Assembly: GCA_964611345.1 (NCBI GenBank)
Contig: CAZSYU010000004.1
Coordinates: 27,611 to 91,610 of the forward strand
Direction: 5' to 3'
DNA from: JALZVT01 sp964611345
GTDB taxonomy: Bacteria; Pseudomonadota; Gammaproteobacteria; Pseudomonadales; Azotimanducaceae
Length of the DNA stretch: 64,000 nt
Both the position numbers and the translations under genes were made by a program. Of the stretch, positions 55,311-64,000 are shown piece after piece (positions within the stretch are counted from its first letter, which is position 1; each line of letters opens with the position of its first letter). The notes under the pieces are model-generated. The model had not been told where the DNA came from. It saw only the letters and a list, made by a program, of their open reading frames with translations, and did no database searches.

Positions 55311-57631
55311 GAATCCGCGGCACGATGCGTTGGTACAACGCGGTCGAGCCCTGCTTCCAGTAACTGCTGTCGCATGTAAACCTGAATCTCTTCTGCGTCT
55401 GCCATTTTCAATGTCGCGGCAAGCCACTGTTTCGATTGTGCAAGAGTTACGTTACGCACTACCCACTTGATGCGTGGCAAATTGATCGCATTCATCGATA
55501 GCACGTCATAGCCCATCGCTACCAGCAATATCGCACCAACCGGCGTTCCAGCAAGCTCGCCACAAATTCCTAGCGGTGTTTTTTCGGCATGACAGTCACG
55601 AGCGACAGCATTCAGTGCCTGAATCACAGCCGGATGCAAATCTTGATACAGATCGGCAACCCGAGAATTATTGCGGTCTACTGCCAACATGTATTGCGTC
55701 AGATCGTTACTGCCCACAGCCAAAAAATCCACCTCACGCGCGATTTCACGCGCCTGATAAACGGCGGCCGGCACTTCAATCATTACCCCAATCTGTGGAC
55801 GCTTTACCTTAAAGCCTTCCTCCAGCACCTCTTCGTACGCTCGAAGCACCATGGAGGTAGCCTCCTCAACCTCGCTCATACTACTGATCATCGGCAACAT
55901 GATACGCAGCACACCTTCGAGCCCGGCATTGGCCTTAATCATGGCTCGGGCTTGCACCAAAAATATTTCGGGATGGTCGAGCGTTACGCGAATCCCGCGC
56001 CAGCCAAGAAACGGGTTATCTTCGCTGATCGGAAAATAGGACAGCGATTTATCACCGCCAATGTCGAGTGTACGCATGGTAACCGGCCGGGGCTCAAAGG
56101 CCACCATATGTCCACGGTAGATGACCCGCTGCTCTTCTTCCGTCGGAAACCGCTGCTGGGTCATAAAGGGAATTTCAGTACGAAACAAGCCAATGCCCTG
56201 AGCACCCATATCAAGCGAACGCGAGATATCACCAGAGAGACCAATGTTCACCCACAAACGAACTTCGTGGTTATCCTTGGTTTCGCTCGGCAAATCCCTT
56301 AGTGACTCAAGTTCTTGCGAAAACTCGCGCTCCTGCGTCATTAAATTTAGATAGTTTGTCTGTACCTCGGCGGAAGGATTCGACACAACCTCACCATAAA
56401 AACCATCAACAATTAGCCTCTTGCCTTCAAGGGCGTGGATCGGCAAATCGACCGCGCCCATTACCGTGGGCACTCCCAGACTCCGGGCCAGAATGGCAAC
56501 GTGCGAGTTGCCAGACCCTTTCATCGAAACGATTCCTGCAAGTCGGTCCGCGGGAAACTCCGCGAGCATGCTAGCTGAAATTTCTTCGCCAATGACAATA
56601 CTGGCCGCTGGAAAGTGCAGCTTCTTGCGCCGAATATCCTGTAGATAAGCCAGTACCCGCTGTCCAAGCTCACGTACATCAGAGCCGCGTTCCCGCAGGT
56701 AAGAGTCCTCCATCTCTTCAAAGCGTTGCACATGAGCAACGATCACTCGTCTCAAAGCCCCTTGCGCCCACTGTCCACGCCTAATCAAGGCACGCACATC
56801 GTTCCCAAGAGCTGCATCATCGAGCATGTGCAGATAGGCATCGAACAGCGCTCGCTCCTCGCGCGGCAAGTTATCTGGCAAGCGCTGGCCGATCCGAGTA
56901 ATGTCTTCACGTACCGCAGAAAGCGCCCGATCAAACACCATTAACTCTACAGTAACGTCGTCGGCTTCGCGGTCAGGCACACTTTCGAGATCGGCAGGGG
57001 GCTGTACAACCACGGCCTGCCCTAAGACAACGCCGGGCGCGCCAGGAACTCCAATATAGCGACTGTCGCTACCATCGTGGTCTTGAGCGGCGCCCTCAAA
57101 CAAATCCCGTATAGCACCAGTTGCCTGAGCATGGGCGATGACCCCAGCTAACTGCGCAGACAAAGTAATCAGAAAAGCTTCTTCAGCATCGTCGAAACGG
57201 CGAACGTCTCGCTGTTGGACAACTAAAACTCCAAGCAGTCGACGTTGATGAATCACTGGCACGCCAAGGAATGCGTGAAAAGGTTCTTCGCCGATATCTG
57301 GCAGCAACAGAAACTTGGGGTGCGTCGTTGCATCCTGCAGGTTTAACGGCTCGGCACGTTTACCCACCCACGACACAAGCCCCTCGTCTTCGCCCAGCTC
57401 AAGACTCCCCACCACATCGCGATTCAGACCGACATTAGCAGCAAAAGAAAAACGATTTTTCGCTTCCGAATTTTTCTGGTTATTTGACGTGTTGTCCGAA
57501 TTTTGCAGATAAATCGAACAGACCTCTACGCCCATCGCTTCGCGAACTTCGTTAACAATCAAATCCAGTGCTTCGCGAAAGTTCGTCGCGTCATTGACGT
57601 GCTGAACAATACTGCGAAGAGCACCTAGCAT
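55307..57631 (-). CDS. ptsP: PTS-Ntr enzyme I (PtsP)
   Basis: PEP-dependent phosphotransferase of the nitrogen PTS. 774 residues: GAF domain (about 15-165), enzyme I N-terminal domain with phospho-His in MKGSGNSHVAILARSLGVP, and a PEP-binding barrel with FRTEIPFMTQQRFPTEEEQ, VGSNDLTQYMLAVDRNNSRV and catalytic Cys in GICGELAG. In the cell it passes phosphate to NPr and EIIA-Ntr, neither in this window. It is five bases after rppH, an arrangement common in gammaproteobacteria. Confidence 0.96.
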   Translation of the reverse strand: MLGALRSIVQHVNDATNFREALDLIVNEVREAMGVEVCSIYLQNSDNTSNNQKNSEAKNRFSFAANVGLNRDVVGSLELGEDEGLVSWVGKRAEPLNLQDATTHPKFLLLPDIGEEPFHAFLGVPVIHQRRLLGVLVVQQRDVRRFDDAEEAFLITLSAQLAGVIAHAQATGAIRDLFEGAAQDHDGSDSRYIGVPGAPGVVLGQAVVVQPPADLESVPDREADDVTVELMVFDRALSAVREDITRIGQRLPDNLPREERALFDAYLHMLDDAALGNDVRALIRRGQWAQGALRRVIVAHVQRFEEMEDSYLRERGSDVRELGQRVLAYLQDIRRKKLHFPAASIVIGEEISASMLAEFPADRLAGIVSMKGSGNSHVAILARSLGVPTVMGAVDLPIHALEGKRLIVDGFYGEVVSNPSAEVQTNYLNLMTQEREFSQELESLRDLPSETKDNHEVRLWVNIGLSGDISRSLDMGAQGIGLFRTEIPFMTQQRFPTEEEQRVIYRGHMVAFEPRPVTMRTLDIGGDKSLSYFPISEDNPFLGWRGIRVTLDHPEIFLVQARAMIKANAGLEGVLRIMLPMISSMSEVEEATSMVLRAYEEVLEEGFKVKRPQIGVMIEVPAAVYQAREIAREVDFLAVGSNDLTQYMLAVDRNNSRVADLYQDLHPAVIQALNAVARDCHAEKTPLGICGELAGTPVGAILLVAMGYDVLSMNAINLPRIKWVVRNVTLAQSKQWLAATLKMADAEEIQVYMRQQLLEAGLDRVVPTHRAADS

Positions 57632-57636
57632 TGCGA

Positions 57637-58227
57637 TTAACCACTATCGCGATCAGAGGAATGCTCAGCTAGTGGCCTAACAGGTAACTTGGGGGCAAGC
57701 TGCTTTAACGCACGACGATAAACGTCACGCTTAAACTCGATCACCTTGTTAACCGGGTACCAGTAACTAACCCATTCGAAACCGTCAAACTCGGGCTTGT
57801 CGCACAGATCAAAACGAATGAGGTCTTCCTCACACAGCATTTCAAGCAGGAACCACTTTTGTTTTTGCCCCTTAAAAGCAACTGGTTGCTTGTTGGCTTT
57901 TTCCGCGCGAGGAGCGCTACGCGCGGAGCGGCTGCGGCCATTAGCCCGACTGGTGGGGCGGCGATGATCGCGACGCATGTGGCTGGGTAACTGATAGCGC
58001 AACCAGCCATCAGTGCAGGCGAGTACTTTTACGTGATCTACTTGCAGCCCGACTTCCTCTTCAAGCTCTCGATACAGCGCCTGCTCAGGCTTCTCGCCCT
58101 GTTGCATGCCCCCTTGAGGAAACTGCCAAGCATCGTGACCACCAACACGACGAGCCCACAGAACCTGACCGAGTCGATTGGCGACCACTATTCCTACATT
58201 TGGCCGATAGCCATCTGAATCAATCAT
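57637..58227 (-). CDS. rppH: RNA pyrophosphohydrolase, with a basic insertion
   Basis: Nudix hydrolase that trims 5'-triphosphate RNA and starts mRNA decay. 196 residues, longer than E. coli RppH (176). Nudix box: GGMQQGEKPEQALYRELEEEVGL is the expected G-x5-E-x7-REUxEExGU pattern. Between LRYQLPSHMRRD and GQKQKWFLL there is an Arg/Ser/Ala-rich insertion of roughly 25 residues not found in E. coli RppH. Directly before ptsP. Confidence 0.93.
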   Translation of the reverse strand: MIDSDGYRPNVGIVVANRLGQVLWARRVGGHDAWQFPQGGMQQGEKPEQALYRELEEEVGLQVDHVKVLACTDGWLRYQLPSHMRRDHRRPTSRANGRSRSARSAPRAEKANKQPVAFKGQKQKWFLLEMLCEEDLIRFDLCDKPEFDGFEWVSYWYPVNKVIEFKRDVYRRALKQLAPKLPVRPLAEHSSDRDSG

Positions 58228-58290
58228 GCTTTTTTGACACGACGCCGTTTTCTCTGGGCCGCCGCAGCCACAAACCCGGAAGTAAAGATT

Positions 58291-58305
58291 GATTGAACAT
58301 CAATC
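58291..58305 (-). terminator. Small hairpin at the end of rlmI
   Basis: GATTGA-TGT-TCAATC is a six-base-pair stem containing the rlmI stop codon, followed by AATCTTTACTT. The T run is poor, so it is a weak terminator candidate only. Confidence 0.25.
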
Positions 58306-59478
58306 GACCAGAAAATACCAACAGCTCAGGTATCGAGACTCCGGTAGCTGGGCATGGGTTGGGTGATCCGCCGGCAGTCCACCCTCAGCAACAACACGCA
58401 ACTGTCGGTGTTCACCACGAGCGGCAGTCCGCACCATGGCGAGATGCGCGCCAGGGCCCAGATGCAGTGAGCAGGAACAGCTCACCAACATGCCGCCAGG
58501 CTCAATCACTTGCAGCGCCTGCCGGGTGAGGGCGCGATACTTGGTGGTGCCTTTGTTTAGGTCTTTCTTGCGCTTGATTAACGCGGGCGGGTCAAGCACC
58601 ACCAGATCCCATCGCCGTTTCGACCTCGCAGCCGTCGCAAGAAAGGCTTCAACCTTGGTTTGCTGGGTTTCAATCTCAAGCCTCTTGCTTCGCGCAGTTG
58701 CGCTGGCTGCTTCGAGCGCAGAAGCTGAGCTATCGACGCACAGCACCGACGCCGCTCCCGCGTGCGCAGCGAGAACACCCCAGCCGCCAGCGTAACTGAA
58801 AAGATCCAGCACCCTTTGGCCTGGAAACCAACGAAGGGCTTTGGCTCGATTGTCGCGCTGATCGTAATACCAGCCGGTTTTCTGCGCACTGCCGGGCAAT
58901 TCGAAGTCGATACCATTCTCGCGAGCCCCATTCTCACGAAGCAGAGCTGGTCGCTCTGCATCGGTCGTGGGACCCGCTAATCCCTCCAATTTGCGGACTG
59001 TAGATGAATCATCAAAATAGATGGCGCGTGGGGCCAGCAGGGACTCGAGTATCTGGACGATTTCTGTGCGCCTATTTTCCATGCCCCACGTAGAGACTTG
59101 CACCACCAGTTCGTCACCGTATCGGTCGATAACCAACCCCGGCAGGTCATCCCCCTCGGCAAACACCAGCCGATAGTAGGGTTCGGCAAATGTGCGTTCG
59201 CGAAATGCCAGCGCCCGCGCTATACGGGATTGCAGCAATCCCGTTAGCTCCTCACTACCACGGGCAAGCAGCCGAACACTGACAAGACTGCCAGGACTCA
59301 CGTAGCCGCTCCCCAGGCGATTACCGCTCGCTGTCAACACGGCTACCTCAATACCAGGCGTAAGCCCTTTTAGGGGTGAACGATCGACATCAATCTCGTT
59401 GCTATAGACCCATGGATGTCCGCGGCTAAGTCGGCGCTCGGCAGTTTTTTTCAGGTAGAGTTCATGCATAGAGCCCAT
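58300..59478 (-). CDS. rlmI: 23S rRNA (cytosine) methyltransferase RlmI-type
   Basis: SAM-dependent methyltransferase of the RlmI class (m5C1962 of 23S rRNA in E. coli). About 392 residues from the ATG at 59478; an ATG at 59469 is an equal candidate. A PUA-like N-terminus (ELYLKKTAERRLSRGHPWVYSNEI) is followed by the Rossmann methyltransferase with LDLFSYAGGWGVLAA, VVLDPPAL and the catalytic Cys in LVSCSCS. It is divergent from the yyaL-like gene with only eight bases between the starts. Confidence 0.9.
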   Translation of the reverse strand: MGSMHELYLKKTAERRLSRGHPWVYSNEIDVDRSPLKGLTPGIEVAVLTASGNRLGSGYVSPGSLVSVRLLARGSEELTGLLQSRIARALAFRERTFAEPYYRLVFAEGDDLPGLVIDRYGDELVVQVSTWGMENRRTEIVQILESLLAPRAIYFDDSSTVRKLEGLAGPTTDAERPALLRENGARENGIDFELPGSAQKTGWYYDQRDNRAKALRWFPGQRVLDLFSYAGGWGVLAAHAGAASVLCVDSSASALEAASATARSKRLEIETQQTKVEAFLATAARSKRRWDLVVLDPPALIKRKKDLNKGTTKYRALTRQALQVIEPGGMLVSCSCSLHLGPGAHLAMVRTAARGEHRQLRVVAEGGLPADHPTHAQLPESRYLSCWYFLVD

Positions 59479-59486
59479 TGTAGAGG

Positions 59487-61580
59487 ATGCGGAACACCAC
59501 GGTGGATATTCTCGACCCATCACAAACGAATCGGCTAGCCGACGAAACTAGCCCTTATTTGCTGCAACACAAAGATAACCCGGTGCACTGGCACCCCTGG
59601 GACGACGAAGCACTTGCCAAGGCCCGCAGCGAAAACAAGCCTATCTTGCTAAGCATTGGCTACTCTGCTTGCCACTGGTGTCATGTGATGGCTCACGAGA
59701 GTTTCGAAGATCCGGTCACAGCCAGCTTGATGAATGAACTGTTCGTAAACATTAAGGTAGATCGGGAAGAACGCCCCGACATCGACAAAACCTACCAGTT
59801 GGCTCATCAGTTACTGACACAAAATTCGGGCGGTTGGCCGCTGACAATGTTTCTTGACCCCGAAACTCACCTGCCAATTTTCGCCGGCACTTATTTTCCA
59901 AAAACCGCAAGCTACCAACTACCCGGGTTCGCCGACCTGTTACGCCGCGTTAGTGAGGCATTCACTACACAAGGCGATGAGCTGCAAGAACAAGGGCAAA
60001 AAATCGCGCAGGTACTGGAAGCCTTGCAAGACGTTGACCCCAACCAGCTCGACAAAAGTGCAGACTACGCAGAGATCATAACGACAGCGCGAGAACAACT
60101 CAGTGGTCAGTATGACGAAAGCGCGGGTGGTTTCGGTGGGGCGCCGAAATTTCCCAACACCACACGGGTGGAGTTCCTGTTCGAACAGTGGGCTTACAGC
60201 GACAAGCGCGACCGAGAAGCGCTAGACATGGTGATGACCACACTGACCCAGATCGCACGTGGCGGCATATACGATCAGCTTGGCGGTGGCTTTTGCCGTT
60301 ATGCCACCGATCAGTCCTGGATGATTCCCCACTTCGAAAAGATGCTCTACGACAATGGCGCCCTGCTGTCCCTCTACGCCAACGCGTTGCGCATCGGCCC
60401 TGACCAACTATTCGAAGACGCTGTAACCGACACCATCGGCTGGCTTTTTAAAACCATGCAAAGCCCTGAGGGTGGGTTTTACGCCGCACAAGATGCTGAC
60501 TCAGAGGGTGTGGAAGGAAAATACTATACGTGGCAAAAACAGCGCGTGAAGAAACTGCTAACCGAAGATGAATACTTGCTGGTGGAAACACTATTTGGTC
60601 TCGACAAGCCCGCGAATTTTGAAGGTAAATGGAACCTGCATCGTCGCGAGTCCTGGCGCAGTGTCACCGAACGAATTATTCTGGAAGACGACGTTGAACC
60701 GCGCGCCCTATGGCTGCGCGCTAAACAAAAATTGCTGCGCGAACGCGCAGAGCGCGTACCCCCTGATCTCGATGAGAAGATTCTGGCGAGCTGGAACGGC
60801 CTGATCATTGATGGTCTCGCAAACGCCGGCATGGTACTCGAACGCCCGGACTGGATCAGTGCAGCGCAAGCAGCCATGGACTTCATTCGTACCCAAATGA
60901 TGCACGATGGGCGTTTGTACGCCACCTGGGCCGATGGTAAGGCCCGGCATCCTGCCTATCTTGACGACTACGCTTACTGTCTGCGCGCGCTCATCACATT
61001 GCTCCAGGCACAATGGCGCGATCAAGACATCGCCTTTGCAATCGAGTTGGCCGACCAGGCCATAGCGCTATTTTCATCAACCCAAGGCGGGTTTTACTTC
61101 ACTGCGCACGACCACGAGAAACTCATTCATCGCGCGATGCCAACCACCGACGATGCGATTGCAAGTGGCAACTCTATATTAGGTGCCGCGCTCACTGATC
61201 TTGGCCATCTGCTCGCCGACTTACGCTACCTTGAGGCTGCTAGTGGGATTTTACGGTGGGCAATGCCCTTCGCAGAACGCTACCCCACGGCCCACTGTTC
61301 GCTGTTAACACTGGCGAATCGGCATACAGAAAAACAGCAGCAGATTATTTTGCATGGACCCACAGATCCTGAGTGGTTAGGCGCCTGCCGGGAAGGGTTT
61401 AAGCCTAATCGCCGAGTATTCGCCATCGGCCATGGCAGCAGCATCGGTACCGTGCCCGCCTATTTGCCACGCATGGTTAGCGCAGAGAAGCGCGATCGAC
61501 TTACGGCGTACATATGCACCGGCACCACTTGCTCTGCACCCATCGATACATTGGATGAGTTGCGTGCGCAATTGCGCTAG
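59487..61580 (+). CDS. YyaL/DUF255 thioredoxin-domain protein (SPATA20 family)
   Basis: 697 residues. The N-terminal thioredoxin-like domain carries ETSPYLLQHKDNPVHWHPW, SIGYSACHWCHVMAHESFED (CHWC redox motif), VDREERPDID and NSGGWPLTMFLDPE; the rest (about 190-697) is an alpha/alpha six-barrel with FDEQLGGGF-like DQLGGGFCRYATD, HFEKMLYDNGALL and SWNGLIIDGLA, as in glycan-epimerase-like folds. The family is widespread but its function is not established. The start has no good ribosome site, so GTG at 59502 is an alternative. Its stop shares the CTAG with the convergent gcvPB stop. Confidence 0.88.
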   Translation: MRNTTVDILDPSQTNRLADETSPYLLQHKDNPVHWHPWDDEALAKARSENKPILLSIGYSACHWCHVMAHESFEDPVTASLMNELFVNIKVDREERPDIDKTYQLAHQLLTQNSGGWPLTMFLDPETHLPIFAGTYFPKTASYQLPGFADLLRRVSEAFTTQGDELQEQGQKIAQVLEALQDVDPNQLDKSADYAEIITTAREQLSGQYDESAGGFGGAPKFPNTTRVEFLFEQWAYSDKRDREALDMVMTTLTQIARGGIYDQLGGGFCRYATDQSWMIPHFEKMLYDNGALLSLYANALRIGPDQLFEDAVTDTIGWLFKTMQSPEGGFYAAQDADSEGVEGKYYTWQKQRVKKLLTEDEYLLVETLFGLDKPANFEGKWNLHRRESWRSVTERIILEDDVEPRALWLRAKQKLLRERAERVPPDLDEKILASWNGLIIDGLANAGMVLERPDWISAAQAAMDFIRTQMMHDGRLYATWADGKARHPAYLDDYAYCLRALITLLQAQWRDQDIAFAIELADQAIALFSSTQGGFYFTAHDHEKLIHRAMPTTDDAIASGNSILGAALTDLGHLLADLRYLEAASGILRWAMPFAERYPTAHCSLLTLANRHTEKQQQIILHGPTDPEWLGACREGFKPNRRVFAIGHGSSIGTVPAYLPRMVSAEKRDRLTAYICTGTTCSAPIDTLDELRAQLR

Positions 61581-63094
61581 CCAGCGCTCGGTTTCAGATC
61601 CCAAACCAAATCAAGATCCCGTGCGGCCTTTACATCATCAAGCCGACGCACCGGCAGCGAGTGAGGCGCACTGGTCACACTGTCCGGATCAGTGCTTGCC
61701 TCTTCGCGCACTGCGATCAGCGCATCTACATAGGCATCCAGTTCAGCTCGAGTTTCCGTCTCGGTAGGCTCAATTAGAAAGCACTCGGGAATAAGCAGCG
61801 GGAAGTAGGTTGTTGGTGAGTGCACTCCGTGGTCAAGCAGCCGCTTGGCCATATCCATCGCATTAACGTTAAGCGTTTTCGCTTCTTCGGAATAACTAAT
61901 AATAAACTCGTGACTGGCGCGGCGATCGGGGAAGGCAAGCTTGAAGCCTGCCTTTGCAAGGCGCGATGCCATGTAGTTCGCATTGAGCGTCGCAAATTCT
62001 GATACTCGACGCAGTCCGCCCTTGCCTAACAACAACGCATAAGCGAGCGCCCGCACCAAAATACCGGTATTACCCATAAACGCAGACAGGCGCCCTATCG
62101 AACCGGGTAAGTCCTGTTCATCAATCCATACATAACGGGCTTGCTCTTGCTTCTGGTCACGCGGATCACCTGCGGTGTGGGCAAGCCCAGCCATTGGCAC
62201 CGGCAAGAAAGGTAATAGTCGTTCGCCTACAGCAACCGGGCCGGCGCCCGGCCCACCACCACCGTGCGGTGTCGCAAACGTTTTGTGCAAATTCATGTGC
62301 AACACGTCAAAACCCATGTCACCCGGTCGCACCCGACCGAGGATTGCGTTCAGGTTTGCCCCGTCGTAATACAACAGCCCACCGGCTTCGTGCACAATTC
62401 TTGCGATCTCTTCTACCTGACGCTCAAACACCCCACAGGTACTGGGGTTAGTCATCATCAATCCGGCAGTTTGCGGCCCAACGGCCGCTCGCAGATCTTC
62501 TACGTCAACGTCACCACTGGCATCAACCTTAACCTCACGTACTTGGTAACCACACATCACCGCTGTTGCAGGGTTTGTCCCGTGTGCCGCGGTGGGCACA
62601 ATGATCTCTTGCCGATCCGTGTCACCACGACTTTCGTGATACGCACGAATCATCGCAACACCAGCGAACTCGCCCTGAGCACCGGCCATTGGTGCAAGAC
62701 TAACCCCCTGCATGCCAGTGACATCACAGAGTATTTCCTGCAGCTCATACAGGCAGGAAAGAATGCCCTGGCTCGCGTGTGACGGCGTGAGCGGGTGACG
62801 ATTCTGAAACCCGGGCAAACTGGCCGCTCGATGTGCACCACGCGGGTTGTACTTCATCGTGCATGACCCCAGCGGATAAAACTGGGTGTCAATCGAAAAG
62901 TTCTTTTGCGACAACCGCGTGAAATGGCGCACCACCTGTAGCTCAGAGGCCTGTGGCAAACCAAGCGGCGTGGTGCGTAATGCTGAAGCGGGAAGTTCGC
63001 AGTCAAGCTCACCAGACACATCCGGTATCTGCGCACTTGCGCGGCGGCCCGGCGCACTCAATTCAAAGACTGTCAGTTCGGTATTATTGTTCAT
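61577..63094 (-). CDS. gcvPB: Glycine dehydrogenase (decarboxylating) subunit 2
   Basis: PLP-bearing half of the two-subunit glycine cleavage P-protein. 505 residues. PLP lysine in MNLHKTFATPHGGGGPGAGP; also SQKNFSIDTQFYPLGSCTMKYNPR near the N-terminus and YYDGANLNAILGRVRPGDMGFD. The start overlaps gcvPA by four bases. Split P-protein is common in Gram-positives and some gammaproteobacteria; E. coli has the fused form. The C-terminal tail after residue 480 is variable in the family. Confidence 0.95.
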   Translation of the reverse strand: MNNNTELTVFELSAPGRRASAQIPDVSGELDCELPASALRTTPLGLPQASELQVVRHFTRLSQKNFSIDTQFYPLGSCTMKYNPRGAHRAASLPGFQNRHPLTPSHASQGILSCLYELQEILCDVTGMQGVSLAPMAGAQGEFAGVAMIRAYHESRGDTDRQEIIVPTAAHGTNPATAVMCGYQVREVKVDASGDVDVEDLRAAVGPQTAGLMMTNPSTCGVFERQVEEIARIVHEAGGLLYYDGANLNAILGRVRPGDMGFDVLHMNLHKTFATPHGGGGPGAGPVAVGERLLPFLPVPMAGLAHTAGDPRDQKQEQARYVWIDEQDLPGSIGRLSAFMGNTGILVRALAYALLLGKGGLRRVSEFATLNANYMASRLAKAGFKLAFPDRRASHEFIISYSEEAKTLNVNAMDMAKRLLDHGVHSPTTYFPLLIPECFLIEPTETETRAELDAYVDALIAVREEASTDPDSVTSAPHSLPVRRLDDVKAARDLDLVWDLKPSAG

Positions 63095-64000
63095 GCGGCA
63101 TCACCCAGCAACGCGCCAAGTGCTCGCGCGTAGTTGTCAATTTCCGCAGGCGTACGTTTTTCAGTAGCGCACACCAAAAGCGCATTTTGCATATCCGGAA
63201 AGTAGTCCCCCAACGGTAGTCCGGCATGAATACCCTGCATCAGCAGCTCATCAACCACAGATTCGGCCGAGCGCGGCAGCCGAATAACAAACTCATTAAA
63301 AAACGCACCAGCAAAGGCCAGGTCGACACCAGGCAAAGCACAAAGCGCACGCTTTAACTGCAATGCGTTGTGATGGCACTGTTGCGCAACTCCTTGTAAA
63401 CCCAGCTCACCTAAGAGACTCAAGTAGATCGTGCCGGCCGTAACCAACAAACCTTGATTGGTACAAATATTGGAGGTCGCCTTGGCGCGCCGAATGTGTT
63501 GCTCGCGCGCCTGCAATGTTAGTGCGTAACCGGGCTTACCATCGAGATCGACTGTGCGACCAATGATTCGACCCGGCATTTGCCGGACGTACTTGCTGTT
63601 TGTGCACATAAAGCCAAAGGATGGTCCACCCGATGCCATCGGGATGCCAAACGGCTGACCGTCACCACAAACGATGTCCGCGCCCCACTCGCCGGGTGGT
63701 TTGAGCATCGCAAGAGACAATGGGTTAGCAACAGCAATCAACAGAACATTGTTGCTTTGCGCCCAGCCAGCGAGCGCATCCACATCTTCCAGGGCGCCAA
63801 AGAAGTTGGGCTGTTGCACAACCAAAGCGGCGCAATCATCCACCCAATCCGCCAGTGCAGCGTGATCAAGTCGACCGTCGGCTGACATGGGTAGCGTGCA
63901 AACTTCAATGCCCTGATTGCTCACAATGTTGGTCGCCGCCCGGCGATACAAGGGATGCACCGTCTCTGGCACCAACACCTTTTTCGCAGGAGCCTTACGG
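63091..64000 (-). CDS. gcvPA: Glycine dehydrogenase (decarboxylating) subunit 1, 5' part outside window
   Basis: About 302 codons of the C-terminal two thirds of GcvPA (full length about 450). The frame is open to the right edge and reads KKVLVPETVHPLYRRA at the beginning, the usual strand entering the aminotransferase-like fold; CGDGQPFGIPMASGGPSFGFM and RIIGRTVDLDGKPGYALTLQ confirm the family. This subunit lacks the PLP lysine and pairs with GcvPB. Other glycine cleavage genes (gcvT, gcvH) would be upstream, beyond the edge. Confidence 0.93.
   Translation of the reverse strand, partial: RKAPAKKVLVPETVHPLYRRAATNIVSNQGIEVCTLPMSADGRLDHAALADWVDDCAALVVQQPNFFGALEDVDALAGWAQSNNVLLIAVANPLSLAMLKPPGEWGADIVCGDGQPFGIPMASGGPSFGFMCTNSKYVRQMPGRIIGRTVDLDGKPGYALTLQAREQHIRRAKATSNICTNQGLLVTAGTIYLSLLGELGLQGVAQQCHHNALQLKRALCALPGVDLAFAGAFFNEFVIRLPRSAESVVDELLMQGIHAGLPLGDYFPDMQNALLVCATEKRTPAEIDNYARALGALLGDAA

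Overview
The window comes from a Gram-negative bacterium, almost certainly a gammaproteobacterium. The evidence is a complete LPS inner-core gene set, acetylornithine-type arginine synthesis (argE, argA), and the familiar gene strings glnE-ilvE-waaF-waaC-waaG and rppH-ptsP / lgt-thyA-folA. I cannot name the genus. No tRNA, rRNA, CRISPR array, insertion sequence or phage gene was seen. Apart from argE-argA-ilvD, one FHA gene, the NRDE/EEP/prolyl oligopeptidase trio and a yyaL-like gene, everything is on the minus strand. No gap without a gene reaches 300 bases.

Layout. (1) 1-9632, minus: a PulE/PilB-type ATPase, glnE, ilvE, waaF, waaC, then an open frame leaving the left edge that encodes two WaaG glycosyltransferase domains in tandem. 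(2) 9702-13962, plus: argE, argA, ilvD. (3) 13973-19100, minus: two small conserved proteins, a VanZ-like membrane protein, hemE, a membrane class III nucleotide cyclase homologue and gdhA. (4) 19189-36095, minus: nine genes packed with overlaps or very short gaps, the most unusual part of the window. In transcription order they encode an FAD / twin cyclic-nucleotide-binding / four-[4Fe-4S] fusion protein, a membrane protein with two His-x13-His helices (predicted di-heme b), an FHA-transmembrane-decaheme cytochrome fusion, a lipoprotein with two GlcG/HbpS-like domains, an outer-membrane barrel, a decaheme cytochrome with an LVIVD propeller, a c554-like cytochrome, a tail-anchored PP2C phosphatase and a tail-anchored twin-FHA protein. 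(5) 36222-44219: a divergent membrane FHA protein, then (minus) a Calx-beta autotransporter, a caspase-like peptidase with Sel1 repeats and a membrane Ser/Thr kinase. (6) 44246-48695, minus: fabV, an ATP-NAD-kinase-like gene, folA, thyA, lgt. (7) 48755-52733, plus: NRDE protein, endonuclease/exonuclease/phosphatase-fold protein, prolyl oligopeptidase. (8) 52762-64000: SDR, csrA, a thioredoxin-fold protein, ptsP, rppH, rlmI, yyaL-like (plus), and gcvPB-gcvPA running off the right edge.

How it may work. The nine-gene operon looks like a complete trans-envelope electron route. A cytoplasmic flavin/Fe-S module, gated by cyclic nucleotides, would pass electrons through a b-type membrane protein to a periplasmic decaheme domain and on to an outer-membrane barrel with further multiheme proteins: 25 predicted c-type hemes in three proteins. 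It is tied to Thr phosphorylation by FHA domains, a PP2C phosphatase and a nearby kinase. I know of no described system with this composition. The individual domains are recognised from motifs; the electron path, its direction and its regulation are inference.
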